54,967 nucleotides of DNA from Gemmatimonadota bacterium (GTDB lineage Bacteria > Gemmatimonadota > Gemmatimonadetes > Longimicrobiales > Gaopeijiaceae), in NCBI GenBank assembly GCA_021295815.1, contig JAGWBQ010000017.1, forward strand, positions 1-54,967, written 5' to 3'. Below are positions 25,627 to 35,113 of this stretch, one piece after another. The translations under genes and the position numbers were made by a program. The notes under the pieces are model-generated. The model had not been told where the DNA came from. It was given only the letters and a program-made list of their open reading frames with translations, and ran no database searches. Each line of letters starts with the position of its first letter. The stretch's first letter is position 1.

Positions 25627-28134
25627 TCAGTTCCTTCCTCTGAGCAGAATGCGGCTTGCAGGAGCTTGCGTCGACGGACCCGGCGAGAGCTCGATGAGCT
25701 CGATCGACGACCAGTCCGGGGCCATGTCGCGATAGTGCCTGTCGAGAGGATTGCCGGACTGCCCGGTGGGGAGCTTGAAGTAGCCCGCCGGCCCGGCGGG
25801 GTCCATCTTGGCGATGAAGCGCTGCGACTGGCCGGAGGTGCTGGTGCGCGGATAGCTCCACGAGGTCGAGTCGAGCGCGGTCCAGGTCGAGCGGTGCACG
25901 GGGCGAACGGTGTAAGGCCCGCCGTGCGCGGCGTAGGGACCGATGTTGAAGCCCAAGAGGCGGTCGAGGAGTTCGACGGTTCCCAGCGGGTGCTCCGACC
26001 GCTCCCGGCTGACCTCGCCCCACGCGCGCTCCGCGAGCGGGAGCGCCGCCTCCAGGGCTAACTCCTCCAGCCTGTCGACGGTTTCGATCGCGTCGGTGCG
26101 GATGTCGTCCGCCCAGAGCGCAGCCTGGCTCCCGGGTTCGTCTCCCTCTTCCATGAGCCTGAGGAAGGCGTAGTCGGGGAAGGTGGCGCTCTCGCCCAGC
26201 TCGTCGGCCACCACGAGCGCCCGGAAGCGATAGAGCCAGGCGAAGTAGGGAGCGGCGCCCGGCGACTCGGGCTCCAACGACAGATCCCAGCCCCCGATCA
26301 GCTCCGCCAGATCCGTCTCTCCGGCACGGTGGGCTGCGGCGACGGCGCGGTCCCGGTAGCGCGCGGCGAAAAGCGAGCGCGTGTCGAGCTGGAGCTCCGC
26401 CATCTCCGCCACATCCCAGTCCGTCGCGTTGGCCACCACCTCGTCGATCCTTCGCGCCCGGTCCGGTATGGGGTAGTCCGCGGCCACCCTTCCCCAGGCC
26501 TCCGGCGACTGCAGGTTGTTCGCCGTGACCAGATAGCCGGAGGGCGGGTCCACCACGCCGGGCATCGCTTCCGGCGGAAGCTCCGCGGCCCACCCCTCCC
26601 ATTCCTCGAAGGCGATGGCGCCCACGGCCCCCGGAGGACGGTCGGGGAGGTGTCCGACGAGACGGAAGGCGATGCGCCCCTCCGTTCCGGCTACGAGGAG
26701 GTTCTGGTGAGGTGAGGCGAAATCTTCGCTGGCCTCCAGCATCTCGTCGACGGATTCGGCCCGATTCATCGCCAGCAGGGCGTTGATCGGTCCCTTGGGC
26801 CGGAGACCGGTCCAGACCAGCGAGAGGATGAGATCGGCGGTCGGGAAGAGGTCGGTGATCACGGGTCCGCGCTCCGTCGACCGCACTGTGAGGGTAAGGG
26901 GATTCGCGTCCCTGACCGCGATCCGCTCCCTGCGGAGCTCGAAGGGGCGCCACTCGTCACCCTCCAAGTAGCTCGATCCGTCGGCGCTGACGCTCTCAAC
27001 GACGAAATCGGAGTCGTCGATGTTACCGTTGGTGAAGGTCCAGGCCACATGCGGATTCATGCCGATGACCACGAGCGGGGCGCCCGGGATGCTTAGTCCC
27101 GCGACGTCCATGCCCGGCTGACCCCCGTCGTCGTCGGCGTGCTCGGTGCGCAGCGCGTTCAGGTACCAAGTGGAAGGCGCTCTGAGCCCGAGATGGGTGT
27201 CGCCCGCGAGCAGCGCGTGGCCGTCGGCGGTCCGTTCGGGAGCGAGCGCCCACGAGTTGGAGGCGTTCAGCCCGATGCCGTCGAGCAGCCCCAAGGGGTC
27301 GAAGGTGTCCGGGGCTCGGGCGTGGAGTCCGTCCGGGGGTTCGACCTCGAGGTCCCGGGTCCGGTCGGACGGAGCCGCCTCGGCGGATGACCAGCCCGCA
27401 GGTGGATCCCAAGAGCCGAGATCGTCCGCCACCCAGAGCGGCTCGTCGAGCGGAGTCTGGGTCATGGTCGGGTCCGAGCGGGTGTGCCAGGGTCGCAAAA
27501 GTTCGCGGTGCGCGTCGTCGAGCTCGGCCAACTGGGCGACGTATTCCAGATCGGTTGTCCACGCGGTCAGGTCCAGGGCCATGAGACGGACTATCGCGAT
27601 CGTGGCCGTCGGCTCCCAGCGCTGCGGCGAGATCCCCAGGATGAGAAACTCGGGCGGCAGCGGCCCGCTCCAGCTCTCCATTCGCGCGTTCACCCCTTCC
27701 GCATAGGCCTGGAGCATGACGATCGTCGCGACGTCCAGCGTGACCAGCTCCCGTTCGCTCGTTCCCCAAATGTCGAGCGCGCGCATCAGGCGGTCGACCT
27801 CGACCGCGGCTTCGCCGAAGACCTCTGAGAGCCGTCCCTGGGCCGTGAGCTGGAAGAGCTCCATCTGCCAGAGGCGCTCCGACGCGTGCACGAATCCCTG
27901 GGCCCGGACAAGATCGTCCAGGTGCTCGGCGGTGATGCGCGGAATCGCCCACTCGTCGTACTCGACGGTAACCGGCGCCCGGAGCGCGGCGATCTCGATC
28001 TCTCCCGATCGGGGCTGAATTGAACGCGCGAGGTAGGATCGGGTACCGAGGATCCCCACCGCGACGCACACGACCAAAGCGAGGAACACGACGACCGTCC
28101 AGCGCAGTCTGCGGGATTTGACCGAAGCAATCAT
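25627..28134 (-). CDS. Penicillin acylase family (Ntn-hydrolase) protein
   Basis: 835 residues. An N-terminal membrane anchor (about 12-30, VVVFLALVVCVAVGILG) is followed by the alpha-subunit region (VTVEYDEWAIPRITAE, AQGFVHASERLWQMEL). The autoproteolysis site is in GLNASNSWALAPERT, where Ser292 becomes the N-terminal nucleophile, and then GDTHLGLRAPSTWYL, IPGAPLVVIGMNPHVAWTFTN and NLLVAGTEGRIAFRLVG. Family members hydrolyse amides such as beta-lactams or acyl-homoserine lactones; the substrate cannot be told here. The start at 28134 lies only 24 nt from the divergent aconitase-family start. It is the first gene of a minus-strand run continuing after a 113-nt gap to propeller, ETF-QO and propeller. 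Confidence 0.9.
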   Translation of the reverse strand: MIASVKSRRLRWTVVVFLALVVCVAVGILGTRSYLARSIQPRSGEIEIAALRAPVTVEYDEWAIPRITAEHLDDLVRAQGFVHASERLWQMELFQLTAQGRLSEVFGEAAVEVDRLMRALDIWGTSERELVTLDVATIVMLQAYAEGVNARMESWSGPLPPEFLILGISPQRWEPTATIAIVRLMALDLTAWTTDLEYVAQLAELDDAHRELLRPWHTRSDPTMTQTPLDEPLWVADDLGSWDPPAGWSSAEAAPSDRTRDLEVEPPDGLHARAPDTFDPLGLLDGIGLNASNSWALAPERTADGHALLAGDTHLGLRAPSTWYLNALRTEHADDDGGQPGMDVAGLSIPGAPLVVIGMNPHVAWTFTNGNIDDSDFVVESVSADGSSYLEGDEWRPFELRRERIAVRDANPLTLTVRSTERGPVITDLFPTADLILSLVWTGLRPKGPINALLAMNRAESVDEMLEASEDFASPHQNLLVAGTEGRIAFRLVGHLPDRPPGAVGAIAFEEWEGWAAELPPEAMPGVVDPPSGYLVTANNLQSPEAWGRVAADYPIPDRARRIDEVVANATDWDVAEMAELQLDTRSLFAARYRDRAVAAAHRAGETDLAELIGGWDLSLEPESPGAAPYFAWLYRFRALVVADELGESATFPDYAFLRLMEEGDEPGSQAALWADDIRTDAIETVDRLEELALEAALPLAERAWGEVSRERSEHPLGTVELLDRLLGFNIGPYAAHGGPYTVRPVHRSTWTALDSTSWSYPRTSTSGQSQRFIAKMDPAGPAGYFKLPTGQSGNPLDRHYRDMAPDWSSIELIELSPGPSTQAPASRILLRGRN

Positions 28135-28158
28135 CAACGAGGCGAGATCGGAGGGATT

Positions 28159-30240
28159 ATGGACAATCTGCGAAAGATACATGTTCGGAAACGTCCAGAC
28201 CCGGCCTTCTTCCCCGGTCGCATCCTCTATCTCGTGGATGACGCCCAGCTCCTCGCGGCTCAGCTCGAGGGCGGGGAGGATCTCGCGACGGAGGTGGCTC
28301 GTCCCCATCTGCGAGACCAGATTTCGACGGACGAGATCACTCCTGCCTACATCTGCTTCTTCTACGACGACGAGCTGGGGAGATATCCGTACCTGGGGTT
28401 GCGGGCCACGGATCGAGCCACGGAAGAAACCGTCTTTCCGATCGGGCCCGGCTCGGTGCGCGCCGGCGGCTTCGTCTGTTCGGTGGCCGGCAAGCGGCGG
28501 GGCAAGGGCAGCAGCAGGGAGCAGAGCCCGTACGCCGAGCTCAAGGCCGGCATCCGTCTCGTGGTCGCCGAGAGCATCGCGCGCATTTACGAGGAAAACT
28601 GTCAGAACCTGGGCATTCTGACCACGACCGACTTCGGTGTGCTGGAACTCGTCCGCCGCAGGGAGCCGATTCCGCTGAGCGTCTTCACCCGGGACTCGGA
28701 CGAGATCACTCGCCAGATCATCGAGTACGGCGGTCTCTTCGAGTTCAACGTGGCCAGACTGCGGGGCGACGCGAGCTTGCCCGCCACCCGGTGCGAAGAG
28801 CCGGACGCCCCCGGCCGACGTCCGATGACCGTGGCCGAGAAGATCTTTGCCAGCCACCTGCTCAAGGAGGGCGCGGAGGCGGGCGTGCCCTGGGTCGAGC
28901 CTGGGGATGCGGGCTTTTTCCGCACCGACATCCGCTTCAGCCACGAGTACGTGACCCCGATGGCGTCGATCTTCTTCGAGGAGAAGCTCGGAGCGGAGGC
29001 GCGCATCGCGGACCCAGATTCCGTCCTCTTTTTCCGCGACCACCTCACCTTCCTCGACAAGGTGATGAGCCAGGAACGGGTGGAGCAGGGGCTGCTCGAG
29101 GCCGCCGACAAGCTCGAGGTCAGGCAGCGGGCCTTTGCCGAGCGACAGGGAGTGAAGCTCTACGGAGAACAGGCCGGGCACGCGCTGGGCTCGGAGGCCA
29201 TTTGCCACTCGAAAATCCTGGAGGAGTACGCGGAGCCTGGGATGCTGATCATAGGCACCGACTCACACACGCCTCATGCGGGGGCCGTCGGGTCGCTCGC
29301 GTTCGGTGTGGGCACCACCGCGATCTTCAACTCGTGGATCACTCGGGACGTGCGGGCACGGGTGCCCGAGTCGTTCAAGGTCGTCATCAGCGGCGAACCG
29401 CAGCCGAACGTGACCGCGAAAGACTATATGCTGGAGATTCTGCGCCATCCCTACGTGCGTGACGGCGAGGCCATCGGCAAGGTGATCGAGTACGCCGGCC
29501 CTGCGGTGCGGGCCCTTTCCGTGGACGAGCGCGCGACCATGACCAACATGGCGGCCGAGGTGGGCGCCTTTACCGGGATCGTCGGCGCCGACGAGCGTAC
29601 CGTCGACTTCCTCGTGGAGGAGCGCGGCATGGAGCCCGAGCGGGCGCGGGCGCTCGCCGGGGGCGTGCGAAGCGATCCCGACGCCGAGTACGTCAAGGTC
29701 ATCGAGATCGACGCGTCCAAGCTCCGCCCCATGGTCGCGCTGCCGAACGATCCCGGCAACGGTCTCTACATGGACGAGCTCGGCGCGGAGCCGGTGCGCA
29801 TCGACATCGCTTACGCTGGCTCGTGCACCGCCGGCAAGAAGGAGGACATGGAGATGTACGCCCGGGTTTTCGCGGCTGCCGAAGCCGAGGGGCTGGGTGT
29901 GCATCCCGACGTGCGCGCCTACATCCAGTGCGGCTCGGTCGAGGTGCGCGATTACTGCTCGCGCCTGGGCTACCTCGATCTCTTCCGGCGAGCGGGGGCC
30001 GAGTTCATCGAACCCGGCTGCGGGGCGTGCATCGCGGCGGGTCCAGGGGTCACGGTGAGCCCGGACCAGGTGGCCGTCTCGTCGCAGAACCGCAACTTCC
30101 CGGGAAGGTCGGGTCCGGGCCAGCTATACCTGGCTTCGCCCTATTCCGTGGCCGCAAGCGCGGTCGAAGGGCGGATCACGGCGTGGTCGCCGGAGGGCGG
30201 CTTCAATCCGGTGTCGCGACGGAAGCTGGCCGTGGTCTGA
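28159..30240 (+). CDS. Aconitase-family hydro-lyase with N-terminal swivel domain
   Basis: 693 residues with domain order reversed relative to classical aconitase. The swivel (LeuD-like) domain comes first: TDEITPAYICFFYDDE, KGSSREQSPYAELKAGI, ENCQNLGILTTTDF. The catalytic [4Fe-4S] part follows: TDSHTPHAGAVGSLAFGVG, AGSCTAGKKEDMEMYA and EPGCGACIAAGPG supply the three cluster cysteines, and NRNFPGRSG is the substrate-binding signature. It will isomerise or dehydrate a hydroxy-acid; aconitate, isopropylmalate, homocitrate or methylmalate types are all possible. No leuA/leuB-like neighbour helps decide. A good ribosome binding site (GGAGGG at 28150-28155) supports the ATG at 28159. Confidence 0.85.
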   Translation: MDNLRKIHVRKRPDPAFFPGRILYLVDDAQLLAAQLEGGEDLATEVARPHLRDQISTDEITPAYICFFYDDELGRYPYLGLRATDRATEETVFPIGPGSVRAGGFVCSVAGKRRGKGSSREQSPYAELKAGIRLVVAESIARIYEENCQNLGILTTTDFGVLELVRRREPIPLSVFTRDSDEITRQIIEYGGLFEFNVARLRGDASLPATRCEEPDAPGRRPMTVAEKIFASHLLKEGAEAGVPWVEPGDAGFFRTDIRFSHEYVTPMASIFFEEKLGAEARIADPDSVLFFRDHLTFLDKVMSQERVEQGLLEAADKLEVRQRAFAERQGVKLYGEQAGHALGSEAICHSKILEEYAEPGMLIIGTDSHTPHAGAVGSLAFGVGTTAIFNSWITRDVRARVPESFKVVISGEPQPNVTAKDYMLEILRHPYVRDGEAIGKVIEYAGPAVRALSVDERATMTNMAAEVGAFTGIVGADERTVDFLVEERGMEPERARALAGGVRSDPDAEYVKVIEIDASKLRPMVALPNDPGNGLYMDELGAEPVRIDIAYAGSCTAGKKEDMEMYARVFAAAEAEGLGVHPDVRAYIQCGSVEVRDYCSRLGYLDLFRRAGAEFIEPGCGACIAAGPGVTVSPDQVAVSSQNRNFPGRSGPGQLYLASPYSVAASAVEGRITAWSPEGGFNPVSRRKLAVV

Positions 30241-30267
30241 ACGGACCCGAAACGCCAAGCGCCCTGA

Positions 30268-30340
30268 TGGTCGCTGCAGGACTTGAACCTGCGACCCCTA
30301 CGATGTGAGCGTAGTGCTCTACCAACTGAGCTAAGCGACC
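30268..30340 (-). tRNA. tRNA-Val (anticodon CAC)
   Basis: A 73-nt cloverleaf on the minus strand. The acceptor GGTCGCT pairs with AGCGACC, the D arm is GCTCAGTTGGTAGAGC, and the anticodon stem CTACG/CGTAG encloses loop CTCACAT with anticodon CAC (30305-30307). The T arm is GCAGG-TTCAAGT-CCTGC, the discriminator is A, and CCA is not encoded. It reads the valine codon GUG. It sits 23 nt beyond the tRNA-Glu gene on the same strand, probably one transcript. Confidence 0.96.
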
Positions 30341-30363
30341 CTCGGGAGGTCGCGGCCTCCCAA

Positions 30364-30436
30364 TACCCCCACGGGGACTCGAACCCCGGTCTTCTGGCTG
30401 AGAACCAGATATCCTGGACCACTAGACGATGGGGGC
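30364..30436 (-). tRNA. tRNA-Glu (anticodon CTC)
   Basis: A 73-nt cloverleaf on the minus strand. The acceptor GCCCCCA pairs with TGGGGGT (first pair G-U). The anticodon stem TCTGG/CCAGA encloses loop TTCTCAG with anticodon CTC (30400-30402), and the T arm is CGGGG-TTCGAGT-CCCCG. CCA is not encoded. It reads the glutamate codon GAG. It is followed by tRNA-Val. The 195 nt between here and fabI hold nothing I can name. Confidence 0.95.
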
Positions 30437-30631
30437 AAGGCCCGGATGAGGCAGGGCCGATCCGCGCACGCGACCTGCGACCACCCGAAACCGGACGCGC
30501 AAGCTATCGAATCCGGGAGTGGGTGTCAAGCGCTCCCGGGAGGCCGGCGCGGCCTGGATCGCGCGGGACGACTTCCAGGTTTGGAGCGTGTAGGTGCGGC
30601 CAATCCGAAGGTGACCGATCAAGGTTCAGTC

Positions 30632-31522
30632 CTACAGCAGCGGCACAACCTGCATCCCCATGGCGTGATAGCCCTTGTCCACATGGAGCACGGTGCCGGT
30701 GATCCCGGCGGCGAGCGGAGATACGAGGAAGGCGGCGGCGTTCGCTACGTCCTCGGCGGTGTTCGCCCCCCCGAGCGCCGAATTCGCGTCGTAGTAGTCG
30801 ACCATGCGTTCGATCTCTCCGATGGCACGAGCGGCACGGCTGCCCAGCGGACCCGCGCTGATGGAGTTGACCCGGATGCCGCGACTGCGTCCCGCCTCGA
30901 AGGCGAGGGTGCGCGTATCGCTCTCCAGCGCGGCCTTGGCCGAACTCATCCCTCCGCCGTAACCGGGCACGACCCGCTCGGCGGCAAGATAGGAGAGCGA
31001 CACCACTGCAGCTCCCCTGCTCATCAGGGGCGCCATGCGCGACACCATGCTCACCAGCGAGTAGGCGCTAGCTCCCACCGCGGCGAGGTATCCGGCGCGA
31101 CTCGTTCTGAGGAGGGGATTCCGCACTTCGGGCCCGTTGGCGAGCGAATGCACGACGATGTCGAGCGTTCCCGGTCCGAAGTCCTCGCGCATCCGGTCGG
31201 CGACCCCTTGGATGGAGTAGCGTTGCAGGCTGCGGTAGCGCTTGTCTTCGCGGACCGCCCCGGGAACCTCTTCGTCCGTGTCGAACGCGGCGTCCAATGC
31301 GTAGATCTTCTCGAACTCCATCTTCCCGCCGTCGGGCAGGGAGCGGTCGAACCGTCCCTTCCTCAGGCTTCCATTGAAGATGCGCAACGCCGGAGGCCAG
31401 GTTCCGACGCAGACCGAGGCGCCTCCGGCGGCGAGCGCGCGGCAGATGGCCCATCCGTAGCCCTGGTCGTCGGCGACTCCCGCCACGAAGGCCCGTTTGC
31501 CGGTCAGGTCGATCGGTAGCAT
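30632..31522 (-). CDS. fabI: Enoyl-[acyl-carrier-protein] reductase (NADH), plant/chlamydial-type FabI
   Basis: 296 residues, longer than E. coli FabI (262) because of an insert after the cofactor motif. It shows [20 protein letters not shown] (NAD site), [13 protein letters not shown], and the catalytic segment [20 protein letters not shown] followed by KAALESDTR (Tyr...Tyr...Lys with a 7-residue Tyr-Lys spacing). [16 protein letters not shown] and [15 protein letters not shown] close the match to plastid-type ENRs. It reduces the enoyl-ACP double bond in the last step of fatty-acid elongation. It starts 12 nt after the pterin dehydratase gene upstream, so they are co-transcribed. Confidence 0.94.
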   Translation of the reverse strand: MLPIDLTGKRAFVAGVADDQGYGWAICRALAAGGASVCVGTWPPALRIFNGSLRKGRFDRSLPDGGKMEFEKIYALDAAFDTDEEVPGAVREDKRYRSLQRYSIQGVADRMREDFGPGTLDIVVHSLANGPEVRNPLLRTSRAGYLAAVGASAYSLVSMVSRMAPLMSRGAAVVSLSYLAAERVVPGYGGGMSSAKAALESDTRTLAFEAGRSRGIRVNSISAGPLGSRAARAIGEIERMVDYYDANSALGGANTAEDVANAAAFLVSPLAAGITGTVLHVDKGYHAMGMQVVPLL

Positions 31523-31534
31523 GGGGGGCGGTCC

Positions 31535-31804
31535 TCAGTCGATAGCGAGGTCGACGGCTTCCGCGAGCGCGAGATCCTTCTCCGTGACTCCGCCGGCGGT
31601 GTGGGTCCAGAGGGAGAGATGGACGGCGGAGTAGCGGATGTCGATGTCGGGATGGTGATCCATGTCCTCCGCAGCGTCGGCGACGCGATTCACGAAGGTG
31701 ACGGCCTGAACGAAGTCCGGGAAACGGAAGGTCTTTCGCAGGCGGTCGTCGTCAAGCCGCCATCCGGTTCGCGTGCGCATCCATGCGGATATCTGGTCGG
31801 TCAT
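31535..31804 (-). CDS. 4a-hydroxytetrahydrobiopterin dehydratase (pterin-4a-carbinolamine dehydratase)
   Basis: 89 residues, full length for the PCD/DCoH family. It carries the active-site motif MDHHPDIDIRYSAVHLSLWTH with the conserved His-His-Pro, plus WRLDDDRLRKTFRFPDFVQA and the C-terminal DLALAEAVD helix. It recycles tetrahydrobiopterin after aromatic amino-acid hydroxylation; in bacteria lacking that pathway it may act on pterins of molybdenum metabolism. No hydroxylase is seen in the window. It lies directly upstream of fabI and downstream of the cation exchanger on the same strand. Confidence 0.93.
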   Translation of the reverse strand: MTDQISAWMRTRTGWRLDDDRLRKTFRFPDFVQAVTFVNRVADAAEDMDHHPDIDIRYSAVHLSLWTHTAGGVTEKDLALAEAVDLAID

Positions 31805-31909
31805 GGCGAGATCATCTCATCATCGTCGGCGCGGTGGATCGTCCGCTTAATCTAGCGAACCTCCGCTCGCAAATCCCCATTTCGACCTTTCCTCCGACCT
31901 GACCGCTCT

Positions 31910-32875
31910 CTAAACCTTGAGGAGCGCGACCACGAGGAGGAGGTACACCGTGAGCAGGGCGGCTGCCTCCCAGCGCCTGATGCTCCAGCGATGGCGCATC
32001 ATCCCCCAGAGAACGAGCGAGATGAAGAGCACGGCCAGAAGTTCGCGCCGGAGGACGCTTCGATCGATGCTGACGGGCAGCGCCACCGAGACGGTTCCCA
32101 GGATGGCGGCGAAGTTGAAGATGTTCGAGCCCACCACGTTGCCCACCGCCAGGCTGAGCTCCTTGCGCGCTGCGGCCACGAGCGCGGTGGCGAGCTCGGG
32201 GAGAGAGGTTCCCACGGCCACAAGCGTGAGTCCGATGACGACCTCCGAGACTCCCAGCGCGACCGCTATCTCTCTGGCTCCCTCGACGACGGAGTAGCCG
32301 CCTACGACCAGCCCGGCCGAGCCGATGAGGATGAAGACGAGGTTGCGGATCAGCACGCCGGGTTCCCGGGGCTCCTTTCGGATCATCCCCTTCACCTCGT
32401 CGACGATCGCGGTGTCCCCGGCCTTCGCGTTGTAGAAAGTGTAGAGCAGGTAAAGGATCAGCACCAGCAGAAAGACGGCTCCGTCGATGCGTCCGATCAT
32501 CGGCGTCTCGTCCCAGATCACCATGGGGACGATGGCCAGAGTGACCAGGATCATCGCCGGGGCGTCCCTGCGTACCACCTGCCGACTCACCTCGACCGGG
32601 GTCACCAGCGACGTGAGGCCGAGTATGAGGCCGATATTGGCCAGGTTCGAGCCCATCACGTTACCGATGGCGATGCCCGGGTTGTTCTCCCACACCGCCA
32701 CCGCGCAGGCCACCAGCTCGGGAGCCGAAGTTCCGAAGGCGACCACGGTGAGTCCGACCACGAGCGGAGGTATGCCCATGGTTGCCGCGAGCCGCACGGA
32801 ACCGCGCACGAGCCAGTCGGCGCCGTAATACAGGCTGCCGATTCCGAAGACCAGAAGCAGGACGTCGGTGGTCAC
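31910..32875 (-). CDS. Calcium/sodium:cation antiporter (CaCA superfamily, YrbG-like)
   Basis: 321 residues with about ten transmembrane segments and the two inverted alpha-repeats of this family. The first has VVAFGTSAPELVACAV and IAIGNVMGSNLANIGLILG; the second has LVAVGTSLPELATALV and LAVGNVVGSNIFNFAAILG. The acidic residues in the two GTS-PEL motifs bind the cation. It exchanges Ca2+ or Na+ across the inner membrane. The GTG start at 32875 overlaps the ligA stop as GTGA (4 nt), so translation is likely coupled to ligA. The open frame continuing to 33664 is a shadow of ligA. Confidence 0.92.
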   Translation of the reverse strand: MTTDVLLLVFGIGSLYYGADWLVRGSVRLAATMGIPPLVVGLTVVAFGTSAPELVACAVAVWENNPGIAIGNVMGSNLANIGLILGLTSLVTPVEVSRQVVRRDAPAMILVTLAIVPMVIWDETPMIGRIDGAVFLLVLILYLLYTFYNAKAGDTAIVDEVKGMIRKEPREPGVLIRNLVFILIGSAGLVVGGYSVVEGAREIAVALGVSEVVIGLTLVAVGTSLPELATALVAAARKELSLAVGNVVGSNIFNFAAILGTVSVALPVSIDRSVLRRELLAVLFISLVLWGMMRHRWSIRRWEAAALLTVYLLLVVALLKV

Positions 32876-34995
32876 CCGGCCTCCTCGGCTTCGCCCCGAG
32901 ATCGGGCCAGCTCCACCCTTTCCAGGAACGCCTCCCAGTCGACGGTCTCCACCCCCAGCGCCGCGGCCTTGGCCGCCTTGGATCCGGCGCCCTCGCCCGC
33001 CACCAGGAAGGCGATCCTCTGCGATACGGAACTCGCTACCGAGCCGCCTGTGGATTCCCAGATCGCGCCGGCCTCGGTCCGGGTCACGGGAAGCCTGCCG
33101 GTGAACACGACGGCCCCGAGCGCCGGTCGAGCCGACGAGACCGGAGTCACGCCCCGGGCGAGGAGCGCGTCGATGGCCTCGGCGTTCCTGGGTTCGGAGA
33201 AAAAGCCGGTGATCGCGGCGCTCATCTTGGGACCTATGCCGTCCATCTCTTCCAGCTCGTCCGCCTCCGCCGTCCGGAGCGCCTCGAGCTTCCCGAATTG
33301 CAAGGCGAGCGAGCGTGCGACGGCGGCCCCGACCTCCGGGATGCCCAAGGCGACGAGGAAACGGTCCAAAGGTGGATTTCTGCTCTCCCCGACAGACGCG
33401 ACCAGCGCTTCCGCCGACCTCGCGGCGAATCCCTCCAGCTTCTCCAGCTCTTCGGCGGTGAGCGCGTAGAGGTCCGCGAGGGTGGCGACCAGTCCCTCGT
33501 CCACCAGCGACGAGGCCACCTCCTTGCCGAGGCCTTCGATGTCGAGCCCAGCCCGCGAGCCGTAGTGCAGGAGGCGGCCCTTGAGCTGCTCGACGCAGCC
33601 GAAGCGATTGGGGCACCGCGACCTGGGACCGTCCTCGACGATCCCCGCGCCGCAGGACGGGCACTTGTCCGGCATGACGAACGGCTCCGAACGCTCGACG
33701 ACGGAGACGACCTGCGGGATCACGTCGCCGGCCCGCTGAACCACGACCCGATCCCCCACGCGAATGTCCTTACGGACGAGCTCCTCGCGGTTGTGGAGCG
33801 AAGCCCTCCTCACCGTGACGCCGCCGATCACGGTGTCGACGAGATGCGCCACCGGTGTGACGACCCCCGTTCTCCCGAGCTGCACCTCGATCTCCTTGAC
33901 CCAGGTGACCGCCTTTCGGGGCGGGAACTTGTAGGCGAACGCCCAGCGCGGATGATGCGAGGTGCTGCCCAGCTCGCGTCTGGCCTCCAGATCGTCGAGC
34001 TTGACGACGATGCCGTCGATCTCGTACTCCAGCTTCTCGCGATTCCGTTCGATGCGGCTGCGGTACGCGACTATCTCGTCCACCGCGCCCAGGCGCTCGA
34101 TGCGTTCCGGCAGACGGAACCCCCACGATTCCAGGGCGGCGAGGACCTCGGTGTAGCTGGTGAAATCGGGTCCGCCCGTGATCCCGAGCAGGTCGTAGCC
34201 GCAGACATGGAGGTTCCTCCGGTGGGTCTTCGCCGGATCGAGCTGGCGAAGTGCGCCCGCAGCGGAATTCCTAGGCGAGACATAAGGCTCGTCGCCGGCT
34301 TTCGTCAACCCTTCGTTGTAACGTTCGAAGTCCGATATGTACATCATCACTTCGCCGCGCACCGAGAGCATTTCGGGAACGGGAATCTTCTCGGACGAGA
34401 GCTGCAGGGGCAGGCCGGAGACCCGACGCATGTTGGCTGTCACCACGTCACCTTCCAGACCGTTTCCCCTCGTCACCGCCCGGACGAAGACGCCGCCCTC
34501 GTAGACGAGCTCGATCGAGACGCCGTCGAGCTTGGGCTGAACCGAATAGGCCGGAGTTTCCACCTTTTCGCCGATGCGTCCGTGAAAGCGGGCGAGATCC
34601 GCTTCGTCCGCCGATGAATCGAGCGAGAGCATCGGGCCGACGTGACGCGCGGTCTCGAAAGACTCGGCCGCGACCGCGGTTCCCGGCGCCCGGGTGGGCG
34701 AGTTCTCGGCGCCGGCGCCGGGATAGGCGGCCTCGACCATCCGCAGGAGCTGGAAGAGTTCGTCGTAGCGTTCGTCCCCTATCGCCGGGCGTCCGTCCTC
34801 ATAGAGACGCCCGTGCCGGCGGAGCTCCCTCTGGAGCGCCGAGGCCAAGGCGAGCGCGGCCTTCTCCGACGCTTCGGAGCTCTCGGAGACGGCGGCCTCC
34901 GACCGGTCCTGCGGTGTCGACAGTGGAGTCGCTTCCTCGGTCAACGGCTGCTGGGAAGCCGTGAACCCGTGGGGCTCCCAGCCGTCGGACCGCAA
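32872..34995 (-). CDS. ligA: NAD+-dependent DNA ligase LigA
   Basis: 707 residues. An N-terminal extension of ~40 residues (Ser/Glu-rich) precedes domain Ia (RHGRLYEDGRPAIGDERYDEL). The adenylation lysine is K155 in QPKLDGVSIELVY, followed by RGNGLEGDV, VRGEVMM and the OB fold. A zinc finger has C445, C448, C461 and C467, then helix-hairpin-helix repeats (PEVGAAVARSLA, MDGIGPKMSAAI). A C-terminal BRCT domain (GAVVFTGRLPVTRTEA) completes it. It seals nicks during replication and repair. The first ATG is taken; a later start is possible since the extension is not part of the fold. Confidence 0.96.
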   Translation of the reverse strand: MRSDGWEPHGFTASQQPLTEEATPLSTPQDRSEAAVSESSEASEKAALALASALQRELRRHGRLYEDGRPAIGDERYDELFQLLRMVEAAYPGAGAENSPTRAPGTAVAAESFETARHVGPMLSLDSSADEADLARFHGRIGEKVETPAYSVQPKLDGVSIELVYEGGVFVRAVTRGNGLEGDVVTANMRRVSGLPLQLSSEKIPVPEMLSVRGEVMMYISDFERYNEGLTKAGDEPYVSPRNSAAGALRQLDPAKTHRRNLHVCGYDLLGITGGPDFTSYTEVLAALESWGFRLPERIERLGAVDEIVAYRSRIERNREKLEYEIDGIVVKLDDLEARRELGSTSHHPRWAFAYKFPPRKAVTWVKEIEVQLGRTGVVTPVAHLVDTVIGGVTVRRASLHNREELVRKDIRVGDRVVVQRAGDVIPQVVSVVERSEPFVMPDKCPSCGAGIVEDGPRSRCPNRFGCVEQLKGRLLHYGSRAGLDIEGLGKEVASSLVDEGLVATLADLYALTAEELEKLEGFAARSAEALVASVGESRNPPLDRFLVALGIPEVGAAVARSLALQFGKLEALRTAEADELEEMDGIGPKMSAAITGFFSEPRNAEAIDALLARGVTPVSSARPALGAVVFTGRLPVTRTEAGAIWESTGGSVASSVSQRIAFLVAGEGAGSKAAKAAALGVETVDWEAFLERVELARSRGEAEEAG

Positions 34996-35095
34996 GCCGC
35001 TACCGGCATCTCTCGGTATGTGTCAACGCTCGGGATAGGCGGCTCGGAACGGGGAGGGAAGCGAAAAGGCTCTCACCCTACCCCGCTTCGGTCGG

Positions 35096-35113
35096 ATCGG
35101 GTTCCGACCCGAT
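35096..35113. repeat. Perfect hairpin in the ligA/DUF4097 divergent intergenic region
   Basis: ATCGGGT (35096-35102), loop TCCG, ACCCGAT (35107-35113). It lies in the 318-nt gap 34996-35313 between ligA (minus) and the DUF4097 gene (plus). No U-tract follows. It may be an operator or attenuator; otherwise the gap shows no gene. Confidence 0.4.
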
